Origin: Pseudomonas gingeri
Lineage (GTDB): Bacteria > Pseudomonadota > Gammaproteobacteria > Pseudomonadales > Pseudomonadaceae
Direction: 5' to 3'
NCBI RefSeq assembly: GCF_013385635.1
Contig: NZ_JACAPR010000011.1
Span: 1 to 64,000, forward strand
Length of the DNA: 64,000 bases
The notes beneath the pieces are model-generated. The model had not been told where the DNA came from and searched no databases. It saw nothing but the letters and a program-made list of their open reading frames with translations. Each line of letters starts with the position of its first letter. Within the stretch, counting starts at the first letter, position 1. Below, piece after piece: positions 8,798-18,121 of the stretch. The position numbers were made by a program, and so were the translations under genes.

Positions 8798-10359
8798 GCC
8801 GCGCGTTCATTGCCGACTTGCGGCTGGCCTTGCAGGTCAATCGTCATGAAGTCTGTTCGGTCGATTGTGTTGCCGCAGGTCCCGAGCATGGGATTGCCCT
8901 GACCTATGGCGAGCTGGAATACCGCGCGTTGAACCTCGCCGCCGAGCTGCAGCGCCGTTTCAGCGCCGGTCCCGATGGCGAGCGGGCGGTGCTGGGGATT
9001 GCCACGCGCAACAGCAGTGACTGGCTGATCGCCGATCTGGCCTGCCTGTTTGCCGGGATCACTGCCTTGCCGCTGCCCCTGGCATTCAGTCAATCCCAGG
9101 CCGAACACCTGGCTGAGCGTTGCGACGGTTTCCTGGTCGATAGCGCGGGGTTGCGCACCCTGGCCGAGCGCTGGTTGCTGGATTTCCCCGCCGACCGCCT
9201 GCGCCGCATCAGCGAGCCGGCTGTGGAGCAACCGTTATTGCATGAGCCGGACGACGGCGACTGGATCTGCAAGATCATCCACACCTCGGGCACCACCAGC
9301 CGGCCCAAGGGCGTACGCTTGAGCACGGCGGCGGTAGGGGCGGTGCTGACTTCCCTGCGCCAGGGCATGCCGGCCGATGCCCATCGTCGTTACCTGTCGC
9401 TGGTGCCCTTGAGCCTGTTGCTGGAGCAGGTGACCGCCGCGTATCTGCCGCTGCTGGCCGGCGGGACCGTGTATTTCCTGCCGGAAGAAGAGGCACTGCT
9501 GGGGGAGCCGGGGGCATCGCCCCAGGACTTGATCGACTGGATCCTGCGGGTCCAGCCAACAGCCCTGACGGTGCCGCCGGTGATGCTCAATCGTTTCTAC
9601 GAGCAACTGACCCGGGTCGATACCCAGGGCGAGCGTCTGTCGCGCTACCTGCATTCGGGGGTGCACATCACTTGCGGCGGCGCGGCGGTCAGCCTCGATA
9701 TTCTCAACGCCCTCGCCGAAGACGGTATCCCGGTGTTCCAGGGCTATGGGCTGTCCGAGAACGCCTCGGTGGTCAGCATGAACACCGCGCAACACCAGCG
9801 CCTGGGCAGCGTCGGCAAGCCACTGCCCCATGTCCAGGTGCGCATCGGCGCCGACCAGACCATCGAGGTCAAGAGCAGCTCGCTGTTCAGCGGCTACTCG
9901 GGCCTGGACCCGAGCGCCTGCTCGATGTCCGCGGATGGTTGGATGGACACCGGCGACCTGGGCGAGTTGGACGCCGACGGCTACCTGTATGTCCGGGGGC
10001 GCAAGAAGAACGTGATCTGCCTGCCCAATGGTCGAAACGTCAGCCCCGAGCAGGTCGAGCTGGAATACCGCGAATACCCGGGTGTGCGCGATGCCGCGGT
10101 GTTCTTCGATGAGGACCACGGCCTGGTGGCCCTGCTCTGCGTCGAGGCGCAACCGGACCAGGCCGAACTGGCCAACTGGTCGGGCCGGCGCTTCTCCGAT
10201 ATCGAGCGCCCGAGCCACCTGTGGCTGCTGACCAAGGACGATCCGCTGCTCGAACAACTCTACACCGTGACCGGCCGCCCGAAGCGCGCCGATATCGCCA
10301 CTGTCTTCGCCACTCTGCAAGGGAATGCACACCATGAACACGCCTGCCTATCACTCTGA
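8794..10359 (+). CDS. AMP-dependent acyl ligase (ANL superfamily)
   Basis: The enzyme should adenylate a carboxylic acid with ATP and pass it to CoA or directly to an acceptor. Adenylation motifs appear in order: 'HTSGTTSRPKGVRLS' (A3) near residue 165, 'GYGLSENAS' (A5) near 317, 'MDTGDL' and 'YVRGRKKN' (A7/A8) near 385-410, and a C-terminal 'TGRPKR' supplying the A10 lysine. At 521 aa it is a stand-alone ligase without a carrier domain. The ATG at 8794 overlaps the preceding stop (ATGA). A longer frame from 8659 would overlap the hemolysin-family gene by 139 nt and is rejected. Its substrate cannot be read from sequence. Confidence 0.9.
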   Translation: MSRAFIADLRLALQVNRHEVCSVDCVAAGPEHGIALTYGELEYRALNLAAELQRRFSAGPDGERAVLGIATRNSSDWLIADLACLFAGITALPLPLAFSQSQAEHLAERCDGFLVDSAGLRTLAERWLLDFPADRLRRISEPAVEQPLLHEPDDGDWICKIIHTSGTTSRPKGVRLSTAAVGAVLTSLRQGMPADAHRRYLSLVPLSLLLEQVTAAYLPLLAGGTVYFLPEEEALLGEPGASPQDLIDWILRVQPTALTVPPVMLNRFYEQLTRVDTQGERLSRYLHSGVHITCGGAAVSLDILNALAEDGIPVFQGYGLSENASVVSMNTAQHQRLGSVGKPLPHVQVRIGADQTIEVKSSSLFSGYSGLDPSACSMSADGWMDTGDLGELDADGYLYVRGRKKNVICLPNGRNVSPEQVELEYREYPGVRDAAVFFDEDHGLVALLCVEAQPDQAELANWSGRRFSDIERPSHLWLLTKDDPLLEQLYTVTGRPKRADIATVFATLQGNAHHEHACLSL

Positions 10360-11215
10360 AAACCCGGATATCTCGATTGTCGAACCGCGCCATTTCGGCA
10401 GCCTCGGCAAGACCGAACTGTACGAATTGCTCGGGCACTACGGTGTCGTGCTGTTTCGCAACTGCATTCACAACGCCGAGGATTTCAGTGCCTTTGTCCG
10501 CCAGCACAGCTCGCGGCTGAGCCTCGATCCGGCCCGGGTCATGGTCGGTGGCGCGGCGCAGCTGGTGGACGCGGGCCGCGATGCCGTCGGCCTGCATTGC
10601 GAAAACGGCAACTCGCCGTTCTGGCCGGACATTACCTGGTTCTATTGCCAGGAAGCGCCGCGCAAGGGCTCGCAAACCACCCTGTGCGATGGCGAGCGGG
10701 TCCTGGCGAAGCTCTCCCCTGAGTGCCGCGGGTTCTTCGAGCTCAACCCGATCCGCTACAGCCGTACCGTTGCCGGCGACAAGTGGCGCCGCCTGGTCTG
10801 CCATTACTCATCGACGCTCTCGGACCCGGCGGCGGTGGTCATCGAGGACCTGTTGCAAGTCATCGGCGATGATCCGCGCACGCAGATCTCCTTCAATCCG
10901 GAGGATGACTCGATCCATTACGCCTTCACCACCTCGGCGATCCTGGTCTCGGAATTCAGCCAGCGCCCGGCCTTTGCCAACAGCATCCTCGGACCGTCCT
11001 TCAACTATGAGGCGCCGGTGATCGACACGCTGTCCGGGTTGCCGATCCCGGGCGAATTCCTCGCCGAAATCGCCGCCGTGACCGCCCAGGAAACCTACCC
11101 GGTGGGTTGGCGCGACCATGACATGGTGATGATCGACAACCGCAGGGTGATGCACGGCCGCCAAGCCATCGTTGACGACCGTCGGCGCATTTTCAACGCC
11201 CTGAGCTACCGCTGA
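10334..11215 (+). CDS. TauD/TfdA-type Fe(II)/2-oxoglutarate oxygenase
   Basis: This is probably a non-haem iron hydroxylase or desaturase acting on a pathway intermediate. The facial triad is visible: H-x-E in 'LHCENGNSPFWPD' near residue 93 and the distal His in 'DNRRVMHGR' near 275. A downstream Arg cluster ('DDRRRIFNALSYR') could bind 2-oxoglutarate. The length of about 293 aa suits the TauD fold. I prefer the ATG at 10334, with AAGGGA about 9 nt upstream; 10325 is an in-frame alternative. It overlaps the ligase 3' end, so the genes are coupled. Confidence 0.85.
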   Translation: MNTPAYHSENPDISIVEPRHFGSLGKTELYELLGHYGVVLFRNCIHNAEDFSAFVRQHSSRLSLDPARVMVGGAAQLVDAGRDAVGLHCENGNSPFWPDITWFYCQEAPRKGSQTTLCDGERVLAKLSPECRGFFELNPIRYSRTVAGDKWRRLVCHYSSTLSDPAAVVIEDLLQVIGDDPRTQISFNPEDDSIHYAFTTSAILVSEFSQRPAFANSILGPSFNYEAPVIDTLSGLPIPGEFLAEIAAVTAQETYPVGWRDHDMVMIDNRRVMHGRQAIVDDRRRIFNALSYR

Positions 11216-11224
11216 GACCTCTCT

Positions 11225-12352
11225 ATGAAAACCAGGAACAAACAAATCATCACCGGCCAGTACGAGACCTATACCGACGGCAACGGTCGCCAGATCGTCG
11301 ACCTGAGCGGCGGCTTCGGTTTCCAGGTGCCCGAGGTGATCGACGCGGTCAGCCGCCAGGCCGGCATCATGGGCCTGTCCAACCGGGTGCTGATGTCCGA
11401 GCCGCTGATCGGCCTGTGCCGCACCCTGGCCGAGCTGTTGCCCGAGCCGCTGGTCAGCTCCTATGTGTGCAGCTCCGGCGACGAAGCCTTCGAGGGTGCG
11501 TTGAAGCTGTGCAAGGGCCTCAAGCCCAAAGGCAAGACGATTGTCTTCATCCAGGGCGGCGACTATGGCTCGCTGAGTTACGGGCGCTGCCTGAGTGCGT
11601 CCCAGGATTATCAGGAGATCCAGCGCTTCCTCGGCTTCGAGCGGGTGGCGATCAGTCGGGTCGGTGACCTGGACACGGTCGACTGGAACGACTGCTTCGC
11701 GGTCTGCCACACCAGCACGGTGATTGACGACAGCGGTCACCTGCGCCTGATCGAACAGGCGCTGCTCGACCAACTGTATGCGCGGGCGGCCAAGGCCGCG
11801 GCACCGGTCGTCGCGGTCGATGTACAAAGCTGCCTGGGCAGCCTGGGCCACCTGTTCGGTTTCCAGCGCTACCGCAACACGCCGGATATCGTGGTCCTCG
11901 GCGGTGCGCTGGGTGGCGGTGCGATTCCCATCGGCACCTATACCTGCAGCGAACAGATGGCCTATGACGTCTATGGCCGCAGCAGCCCGGCGAAACACGG
12001 CAGCACCACGGCGGGCAACCCGATGGCGTGCGTGGCCGCGCTGACCGCGCTGGACTATGTGCGCACTCACGATTCGGCCAGGCAGTGCCTGGACAACGGC
12101 CAGCGCCTGGCCCAGGCCCTGGCCTCGGTCGGTGCGGTCGCCTGCGGGGCCTGGGTCAGTGTGCCGCTGCCCGACGACCTGACACCGAGCGAACTGTGCG
12201 AGGCGCTGTACGAACAAGGCGTCTACGTCAGCGAACCGCGCGGCCGCGAATTGATCCTGCGTTGCCCGATCACCGCGCGCCCCGAACCCATCCAGCGTGC
12301 CGCCCAGCTTATCAAGGAGACTTTCAGCCATGTCCTTAACCCTGCCGCATGA
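11225..12352 (+). CDS. Class III aminotransferase homologue lacking the PLP lysine
   Basis: The fold is class III (ornithine/GABA-type) aminotransferase. It keeps 'SSGDEAFEGALKLCK' (residues 83-97), the cofactor-ring Asp in 'VAVDVQS' (about 199) and 'HGSTTAGNPMAC'. At the catalytic position it reads PDIVVLGGALGGG, with Gly227 (codon 11903-11905) where the family has the Schiff-base lysine (LAKGLGGG). The usual Y-H-G loop that stacks on PLP is also changed (GGDYGSLS). At 375 aa it is shorter than normal. It is probably not an active transaminase; it may be a partner subunit of the next gene product, or may have taken on another role. It starts 9 nt after the oxygenase and overlaps the next gene by 23 nt. 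Confidence 0.85.
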   Translation: MKTRNKQIITGQYETYTDGNGRQIVDLSGGFGFQVPEVIDAVSRQAGIMGLSNRVLMSEPLIGLCRTLAELLPEPLVSSYVCSSGDEAFEGALKLCKGLKPKGKTIVFIQGGDYGSLSYGRCLSASQDYQEIQRFLGFERVAISRVGDLDTVDWNDCFAVCHTSTVIDDSGHLRLIEQALLDQLYARAAKAAAPVVAVDVQSCLGSLGHLFGFQRYRNTPDIVVLGGALGGGAIPIGTYTCSEQMAYDVYGRSSPAKHGSTTAGNPMACVAALTALDYVRTHDSARQCLDNGQRLAQALASVGAVACGAWVSVPLPDDLTPSELCEALYEQGVYVSEPRGRELILRCPITARPEPIQRAAQLIKETFSHVLNPAA

Positions 12353-13670
12353 GCAACTGCTGGATGATTGCCAGCGCCACTGGAGTGCCTCGGCGGCCAA
12401 GCTCTATCGCCTGGGCAAGACCAGCGTCGAACAGCACACCGATGGCATCTATGTCACCGACCATGCTGGCAAGCGTTTTATCGACTGCGCCTGCAGCTAC
12501 GGGGTGTTTATCGTCGGTCATCGCAACCCGCTGGTGCGCGAGCAGGTACAGCACCAGCTGAACCGCATGGCCTGGGTCCCCGAAGGTCGCGTGCACCCGT
12601 TGCAGGAAGCGCTGTCCGAGCGCCTGCGCGACCTGGTCCCGGGTGACTGGGGCGATGTGCAGTACATGGTCTCGGGGGCCGAGGCCATCGAGCAGAGCCT
12701 GCGTTACGTGCTCAAGGTGCAGAAGCACCGTCGCGGCATCGTGGTCATGGGCGATTCCTATCACGGCAAGACCCTGGCGGCGATGAGCATCCTCGGCCAG
12801 CAACAGCACCATCGCAGCTACGGCACCCATGCGCCGCAGGTGACCTACGTGCCGTACGGCGACTTCGCCGCCTTGCAGAAGGCGGTGGGCGAGGGCGTGT
12901 GCGCGGTGTATGTCGAGCCGATCCTCGGCGGCGCGCACCTGCAGGTTCCGCCGGTGGGCTACATGGCCAACATCCGTGCCCTGTGCGACGCGACCGAGAC
13001 CCTGCTGGTGGCCGACGAGATCCAGACCGGCTTCGGCCGTTGCGGCAAGTGGTTCGCCGTGCAGTATGACGAAGTGGTGCCGGACATCATGATTCTTTCC
13101 AAGGGCCTGACCGGCGGCTACACCTCGTTTGCCTGTGCCATGTACAGCCAGCGCCTGACCCGGCAGCATCCGCTGCGCGAGATCGAGCCGGACCAGCGTA
13201 CCAACGGCGGTCACCCGGTGGCCTGTGCCTCGGCCCTGGCGGCCATCGATTACATCGAGCAGCACGACCTGGTGGAGCAGTCACGGGTCAATGGCGGCCT
13301 GCTGCGCCACGGCCTGCAACGGCTGGCCGAGCGCTACCCGCAGATCGTCGAGGACGTGCCGGGTGTCGGGCTGATGACCGGCCTGCGCCTGCGCGGCTCG
13401 GTCTATGAAGCGCTGATGAGCATGGAGCTGGGCAAGCGCGGCATTCATGCCGGGCATTCGATGAACGAGAAGGCCAGTCGCCCGGTGTTGCGTTTCTATC
13501 CGCCGTTGAACATCACTCCCGAGGCGCTGCGGCATGTGCTGACCATGACCGAGGAAGCCCTGGAGGCCATCGCCCAGCGGCCGGCCCTGGGGATCAAGGC
13601 GTTCTCCCTGGTGGTGCGCAACATGTACCAGATCCCCAACAAGCTGCTGCGCAGCAAGGGGGAGCGCTGA
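12330..13670 (+). CDS. Class III PLP-dependent aminotransferase (catalytic residues intact)
   Basis: This is a full-length class III aminotransferase of 446 aa. It shows '[13 protein letters not shown]' near residue 114, '[14 protein letters not shown]' near 142, '[15 protein letters not shown]' near 227 and the PLP lysine Lys258 in '[10 protein letters not shown]'. It should move an amino group between an amino donor and a keto or aldehyde intermediate. The ATG at 12330 has AAGGAGA 9 nt upstream; a longer frame from 12297 is less likely. It overlaps the lysine-less homologue and is followed after 2 nt by the amidase. The tandem active/inactive arrangement suggests a heteromeric enzyme, which is inference. 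Confidence 0.9.
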   Translation: MSLTLPHEQLLDDCQRHWSASAAKLYRLGKTSVEQHTDGIYVTDHAGKRFIDCACSYGVFIVGHRNPLVREQVQHQLNRMAWVPEGRVHPLQEALSERLRDLVPGDWGDVQYMVSGAEAIEQSLRYVLKVQKHRRGIVVMGDSYHGKTLAAMSILGQQQHHRSYGTHAPQVTYVPYGDFAALQKAVGEGVCAVYVEPILGGAHLQVPPVGYMANIRALCDATETLLVADEIQTGFGRCGKWFAVQYDEVVPDIMILSKGLTGGYTSFACAMYSQRLTRQHPLREIEPDQRTNGGHPVACASALAAIDYIEQHDLVEQSRVNGGLLRHGLQRLAERYPQIVEDVPGVGLMTGLRLRGSVYEALMSMELGKRGIHAGHSMNEKASRPVLRFYPPLNITPEALRHVLTMTEEALEAIAQRPALGIKAFSLVVRNMYQIPNKLLRSKGER

Positions 13671-13672
13671 AC

Positions 13673-15088
13673 ATGTTCAATCCGGACACTCTGACCCTGC
13701 GCGAAATGGCCGGCCTGCTGCGCCGTGGCGCGCTGACCAGCGTGAACCTGCTGGAGTTCTACCTGCAGCGCATTGCCGAGCGTAACCGCTCGATCAATGC
13801 GCTGATCCAGCTGGAGTCGGTCGACGAACTGCGGCGTCAGGCCCGCGAGGCCGACGAGCTGGCCAGTGTCGGCAAGCTGTGCGGGCCTTTGCATGGGGTT
13901 CCCCTGACCATCAAGGACGTCTGCCATGTGCGTGGTTTTCGCATGTCACGGGGCTTGGAGGAGTTGCTCGGCGAACCCAGCGAACAGGACGCCACGGTGG
14001 TGGCGCGACTGCGCGACGCCGGGGCGATCATCCTCGGCATCAGCAACGTGCCCGAACTGTGCATGGCCTTCGAGACCGAGAACCTGCTCTATGGCCGCAC
14101 CCTAAACCCCTACGATCCGCTGCGCTCCGCCGGCGGCAGCAGTGGCGGTGAAGCCGCTGCCATCGCCGCCGGTTGCTCGCCGGCGGGGCTGGCCTCGGAT
14201 GCCTGTGGCAGCGTGCGGATTCCGGCGCACTTCAACGGCATCTGCGGCCTCAAGCTGACCCAGGGCCGGGTGCCGTTGACCGGGCAGTTTCCCAATGACC
14301 GCTCCGGCCTGTTCCACCTGACCTCGGCGTTTGGCGTGATGGGCCGCTATGTCGACGACCTGGCGTTGCTCGGGACGTTGATCAGCGGTGCCGACGGCCA
14401 GGATCCGGATACCGTCGATGTGCCCTTCGTCGAGAGCAAGCCCCTGGCCGAGCTGCGGGTGGCGCTGTCCTGGGAGTCGGCGCGAAGCCGCGTCAGCCCC
14501 GGCGTGAAGCAGGTGCTGCAGCGGGTCGAGGCGTGCCTGGGCACGGTGGTCGCCGGGCTCTCCCCGGCGGTACCGCCGATGCTCGACGAGGCCTGCGATG
14601 TGTTGTGGCGGGTGTTCATCACCGGGGCCGACGGCGGCCGTGGCTGGCAGCGGTTGTTCCAGGCGATGAACAAGCAGGCCTATACCCCGGCCACGGCGGA
14701 GCTGGTGCGGCTCAGCGGCGAAGTCGAGCTGAGTGTCGATGAAATGAAGCGCGACTGGATTGCGATCGATACCTTCCGCTACCAGCTGGCGAAGTTCTTC
14801 ACGGCGCACGACCTGTTCATCTGTCCGGTGTTCCCGGACGTGGCCTTTGCCCATGGCGAGTCCCTGGACGACCGTGATCGCTACGCCTTCGTCTTCCCGT
14901 TCAGCCTGTCCGGGTCGCCGGCGGTGGTGATTCGCGCCGGCCATGATCCGGACAGCGGCTTGCCGATCGGCATCCAGATCGTCGGGCCGCATTGGCAGGA
15001 AGAACGCTTGCTGGCCGTCGCCGCGTTCCTTGAGCGCCAGCTGGAACGCTGGACCCCGGTGATGCCACGGGGGGCGACGACACACTGA
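13673..15088 (+). CDS. Amidase signature family hydrolase
   Basis: This 471-aa amidase-signature enzyme should hydrolyse or transfer an amide. The Ser-cisSer-Lys triad is visible: Lys in 'PLTIKDVCH' near residue 82, the cis-Ser in 'SAGGSSGGEAAAIAAG' near 155 and the nucleophilic Ser in 'SDACGSVRIPAHFNG' near 181. The usual Gly before the nucleophile motif is a Cys, so the motif is CGSVR instead of GGSIR. No signal peptide is seen, so it acts in the cytoplasm. It is the last gene of the operon, 2 nt after the aminotransferase, and could release or trim an amide-linked product. Confidence 0.9.
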   Translation: MFNPDTLTLREMAGLLRRGALTSVNLLEFYLQRIAERNRSINALIQLESVDELRRQAREADELASVGKLCGPLHGVPLTIKDVCHVRGFRMSRGLEELLGEPSEQDATVVARLRDAGAIILGISNVPELCMAFETENLLYGRTLNPYDPLRSAGGSSGGEAAAIAAGCSPAGLASDACGSVRIPAHFNGICGLKLTQGRVPLTGQFPNDRSGLFHLTSAFGVMGRYVDDLALLGTLISGADGQDPDTVDVPFVESKPLAELRVALSWESARSRVSPGVKQVLQRVEACLGTVVAGLSPAVPPMLDEACDVLWRVFITGADGGRGWQRLFQAMNKQAYTPATAELVRLSGEVELSVDEMKRDWIAIDTFRYQLAKFFTAHDLFICPVFPDVAFAHGESLDDRDRYAFVFPFSLSGSPAVVIRAGHDPDSGLPIGIQIVGPHWQEERLLAVAAFLERQLERWTPVMPRGATTH

Positions 15089-15094
15089 GGTCTT

Positions 15095-16006
15095 TTACGC
15101 CAGCACGGGTTTGGGGGTACGGCTGGTCATCACCAGCACCCCCATGCCGACCGCTACCAGCACGGCACCGACGGCTTCGACCAGCGTCGGTTGCTGGCTG
15201 AGCCAGAACCAGTGGAACAGGGTCACGAACAGCGTGTTCAGGTAGACATAGGAAATCACCGTCGACGGCGCAATCACCCCGATGGCCCGATGCAGCAGCC
15301 AGAAGGTGGCCAGGGTGCCGAACAGCGCCAGGTACACCAGCCAGAACATATCCCGCCCCGTCAGCAGCACCCCGCTGCGCCAGCCCCCGCCGAACAGACA
15401 GAACGCCAACAGGAACAGCGCGCCGAAGAGCATGTTCCAGAAGGTCATCGCCACCGGATCGCGGCCCGTCAGGACACCGGCCTTGAAGCGCTGGCTCAAG
15501 GGTGAATACAGCGCCATCGCCAGGCAGCCGACACTGAACACCAGTACCGGATACAGCGCCGGCAATTCACCCGGCGCCGAACCCTTGAGAATCAGCAGCA
15601 CGGCGCCCACTGCCGCGAGCAGCATCGGCGCCAGGCGGGTTTTCAGGTTGGGCCCGGGTAACAGGAAAACTTCGAAGCACAGCGTCATCAGCGGCACCAG
15701 GGTGTACAGCGTCGCGGTATTGACCGCCGTGGTGTAGCGCAACGCTTCGAACAGCGAACCGAAATACGCCGCCAGCAACAGGCCCAGCACGCCATGGGCG
15801 AGCAGGCCTTTGAGCGAGATCGGCGAGGTGTTGTTCAACAGCAGCAAAGGCAGGAACAGCAGGGCGGAAAACAACAGGCGCAGCCCGGTCAGCAGGATCG
15901 GATCGATCGACTGGCCGACCTCGGCGGCGGCAAAAAAAGACGCGGCGATCAGGATCGCCCAGATCAACATGCCGCCGTGAGCGGTGGCAAAACTGGCTGG
16001 TTTCAT
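15095..16006 (-). CDS. EamA/DMT-superfamily permease
   Basis: A membrane protein of about 303 aa with roughly ten hydrophobic segments in two EamA repeats, as in drug/metabolite transporters. The chosen ATG at 16006 begins 'MKPASFATAHGGMLIW', directly before the first helix; a longer frame to 16054 adds a hydrophilic, unlikely N-terminus. It converges on the biosynthetic operon with a 6-nt gap. It could export that product or be an unrelated efflux pump. Substrate unknown. Confidence 0.85.
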   Translation of the reverse strand: MKPASFATAHGGMLIWAILIAASFFAAAEVGQSIDPILLTGLRLLFSALLFLPLLLLNNTSPISLKGLLAHGVLGLLLAAYFGSLFEALRYTTAVNTATLYTLVPLMTLCFEVFLLPGPNLKTRLAPMLLAAVGAVLLILKGSAPGELPALYPVLVFSVGCLAMALYSPLSQRFKAGVLTGRDPVAMTFWNMLFGALFLLAFCLFGGGWRSGVLLTGRDMFWLVYLALFGTLATFWLLHRAIGVIAPSTVISYVYLNTLFVTLFHWFWLSQQPTLVEAVGAVLVAVGMGVLVMTSRTPKPVLA

Positions 16007-16156
16007 GAGTGTTTCCAGGGTTGGGCGTGCGTGGCCATGATGGCCTGCGGGCACGGGTGGGAAGAGGCGTGGCGCAGTGGCGCGGGGAGACTGGAAACGG
16101 TCCTTTCAAGGCTGGCCGGGCAGCCGCTGGGGAGACCCTGGAAGGACCGTCGACGC

Positions 16157-17347
16157 TTACTGGATATGCTGTGCGTAATGCTTGGGGTTGAAGCGCAGCA
16201 CCATCACGATCATTACCGCCATCACGGCCGCGAGGGACCACCAGGCCCACTCGAAGCTGCCCAACTGGTCGCGGATCATCCCGGCGATCAGTGGCGAGAG
16301 GCCGGCGATCAGGTAGCCGATACCTTGCACGAAGGCGGTCAGGCCGCCGGCCCGGCGCGGGTTGTCCAGGTGGTCGAGGGAGACGATCAGGCTCATCGGG
16401 AACAAGCCGCCGATCCCCAGGCCCAGCAGGCATGGCCACAGCAGGGTGAAGCGCTCAGGGCTGAGGATCAGGCCGCAGAAGCCGGCGATGATCAGCAGGA
16501 GCAGCACCGCCAGCACCAGGCGACGATCCTGGCTGCGGTTGGCAATCGCCGGGGTTACCAGGCCGGACACCACTTCCATGGCGGTCAGCAGGCCCAGCAG
16601 CAGGCCAGCGCTCTGTTCGCTCCAGCCTTTTTCCACGTAGTAGGGCGCGAGCCAGGCCAGTACGCAGGTGTAGGACGCGGTACCGAGGCCGAAGAAAATC
16701 GCCAGCAGCCAGGCCCGTGAGTTGCCGAAGAACGATTCCTGGCGCTCGCTGGTCGGTGCCTGTGGCAAGTGCGGCACCGCCGAGCGCTGGGCGAACCAGA
16801 CGACCAGGCCCACCAGCGCCAGCAATCCCCAGACCGCCAGGCTGATCCGCCAACTGCCGGTCTGCGCCAGGACGAACGGCGAGAACGACGCCGCCAGTGC
16901 CGCGCCGCCCATGATCGAGGTGACGTAGACGCCCATGAACAGCGAGACATTGTTGCTGAAGCGCGACTTGATCAACGCCGGCATCACGGCCTGGATCAAG
17001 GCGATGCCGAGACCGGCCAGTACCGCGCTGAGGATCAGCTCGGCGGTGCTGTCCAGGTACAGCCGCGAAGCGGTGGCCAGGCCGATGACCAGCAGCGACA
17101 CGACAATGGTGCGGTGCTCGCCGAAGCGCTGGGCGACGCGCATGCCGAGGAACATCGCCAGGCCCATGGCCATGACCGGCAGCATGGTCAGCAACGCGGC
17201 GGCGCTGAAACTCAGTGGGATATCGCCACGAATGGCCGACAGTAGCGGGCCGACAGCGGCCATCGACGGTCGCAGGTTGAGTGCGACCAGTACCACGCTG
17301 ACCATCAGCCAGACGGCATGAGCGCTTGAAGCTCTAACGTTTTCCAT
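16157..17347 (-). CDS. MFS transporter, CynX/NimT type
   Basis: A 396-aa major facilitator with twelve hydrophobic segments. The opening 'LMVSVVLVALNLRPSMAAVGPLL' and the 'FFGLGTASYTCVLAWLAPYYVEKG' region are typical of the CynX/NimT branch, which includes cyanate and 2-nitroimidazole transporters. The ATG at 17347 is preceded by a purine-rich stretch. It lies on the same strand as the EamA gene with 150 nt between them, so co-transcription is uncertain. Its substrate is not predictable. Confidence 0.87.
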   Translation of the reverse strand: MENVRASSAHAVWLMVSVVLVALNLRPSMAAVGPLLSAIRGDIPLSFSAAALLTMLPVMAMGLAMFLGMRVAQRFGEHRTIVVSLLVIGLATASRLYLDSTAELILSAVLAGLGIALIQAVMPALIKSRFSNNVSLFMGVYVTSIMGGAALAASFSPFVLAQTGSWRISLAVWGLLALVGLVVWFAQRSAVPHLPQAPTSERQESFFGNSRAWLLAIFFGLGTASYTCVLAWLAPYYVEKGWSEQSAGLLLGLLTAMEVVSGLVTPAIANRSQDRRLVLAVLLLLIIAGFCGLILSPERFTLLWPCLLGLGIGGLFPMSLIVSLDHLDNPRRAGGLTAFVQGIGYLIAGLSPLIAGMIRDQLGSFEWAWWSLAAVMAVMIVMVLRFNPKHYAQHIQ

Positions 17348-17457
17348 GTGGGAGCCTTTGATTACAAAGCTCCGATTAGGCCATCGCGGGTGCGCAAGGG
17401 CAATTTGAAAACTAGTGGGTGATATCGAGAAACTAGGATTCGCCGCCTTGCGGCAAG

Positions 17458-17484
17458 AAACGCCACGGGATTCGGGTGGCGTTT
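17458..17484 (-). terminator. Rho-independent terminator after the cupin gene
   Basis: AAACGCCAC at 17458-17466 pairs perfectly with GTGGCGTTT at 17476-17484. On the minus strand the stem is followed by TTTCTTG. It lies 14 nt beyond the cupin stop and marks the end of the minus-strand ebo-linked gene string. Confidence 0.75.
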
Positions 17485-17497
17485 GCCCGCGTCGGTG

Positions 17498-17953
17498 TTA
17501 CGGCTTGAGTTCCACCAGCGACTTGCCCTTGTGCACGATATAGGTGGCCAGTTCCGAGGCTTGGTCCTTGCCGATGTTCTTCGCCAGGTGGGCGATGCCC
17601 TCGGGGATAAACAGCGAGTCGCCGGCCTTGAGCGTCACGGGCGGCTGCCCTTCGAGCTCATATTGCATGGTGCCCTTGAGCACATAGGCCACTTCCACCC
17701 CCGGATGGGAGTGCCGGGGCGCGGCCACGCCGGGTTCGAAGTCGACCCGGGTCTGGATCACTTCGCGGCCGGACGTGGCGTCGAGGTCCTTCTGCACCAG
17801 GTCGGTCCGGTGCAGCCCGGTTTGCCAGCTCTTCATGGCCGGTGCCGCGGTTTCCCGGGCCTGGGAAAAACCCGAGAAGGCGGCGAGGGCACTGGCGGCC
17901 AGGATCAGGCCGAAGGTTCCAAGGGTATTACGGGACGCAATGACGGACATCAT
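17498..17953 (-). CDS. Exported small cupin protein
   Basis: A 151-aa protein with an N-terminal export signal (hydrophobic 'LGLILAASALAAFSGFSQA') and then a single cupin barrel. Metal-binding cupin motifs are visible: 'PRHSHPGVEVAYVLKGTMQYELEG' (split here by family spacing) and 'GDSLFIPEGIAHLAKNIG'. It should be periplasmic. The start is one of two adjacent ATGs (17953 or 17950), with GGAG 4 or 7 nt upstream; the frame extending to 18115 is spurious. It lies 168 nt after the propeller gene, so it may have its own promoter. Function unknown; small sensing or isomerising roles are possible. Confidence 0.82.
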   Translation of the reverse strand: MMSVIASRNTLGTFGLILAASALAAFSGFSQARETAAPAMKSWQTGLHRTDLVQKDLDATSGREVIQTRVDFEPGVAAPRHSHPGVEVAYVLKGTMQYELEGQPPVTLKAGDSLFIPEGIAHLAKNIGKDQASELATYIVHKGKSLVELKP

Positions 17954-18121
17954 GGTTCTCCTGCACATGCACGGCTGGGCCGCGCGGGACGCCGCGAATA
18001 CGGCGACCCCATCAGGCGCTCGCCATGTATCGCGTACATGTCGCGCAGGCCTGGGTTTGTATGCGCAGTTGGCTGGCGCCAGTCGGGATACAGTCACATA
18101 CAAATCCGCCGGCATCGGCCC

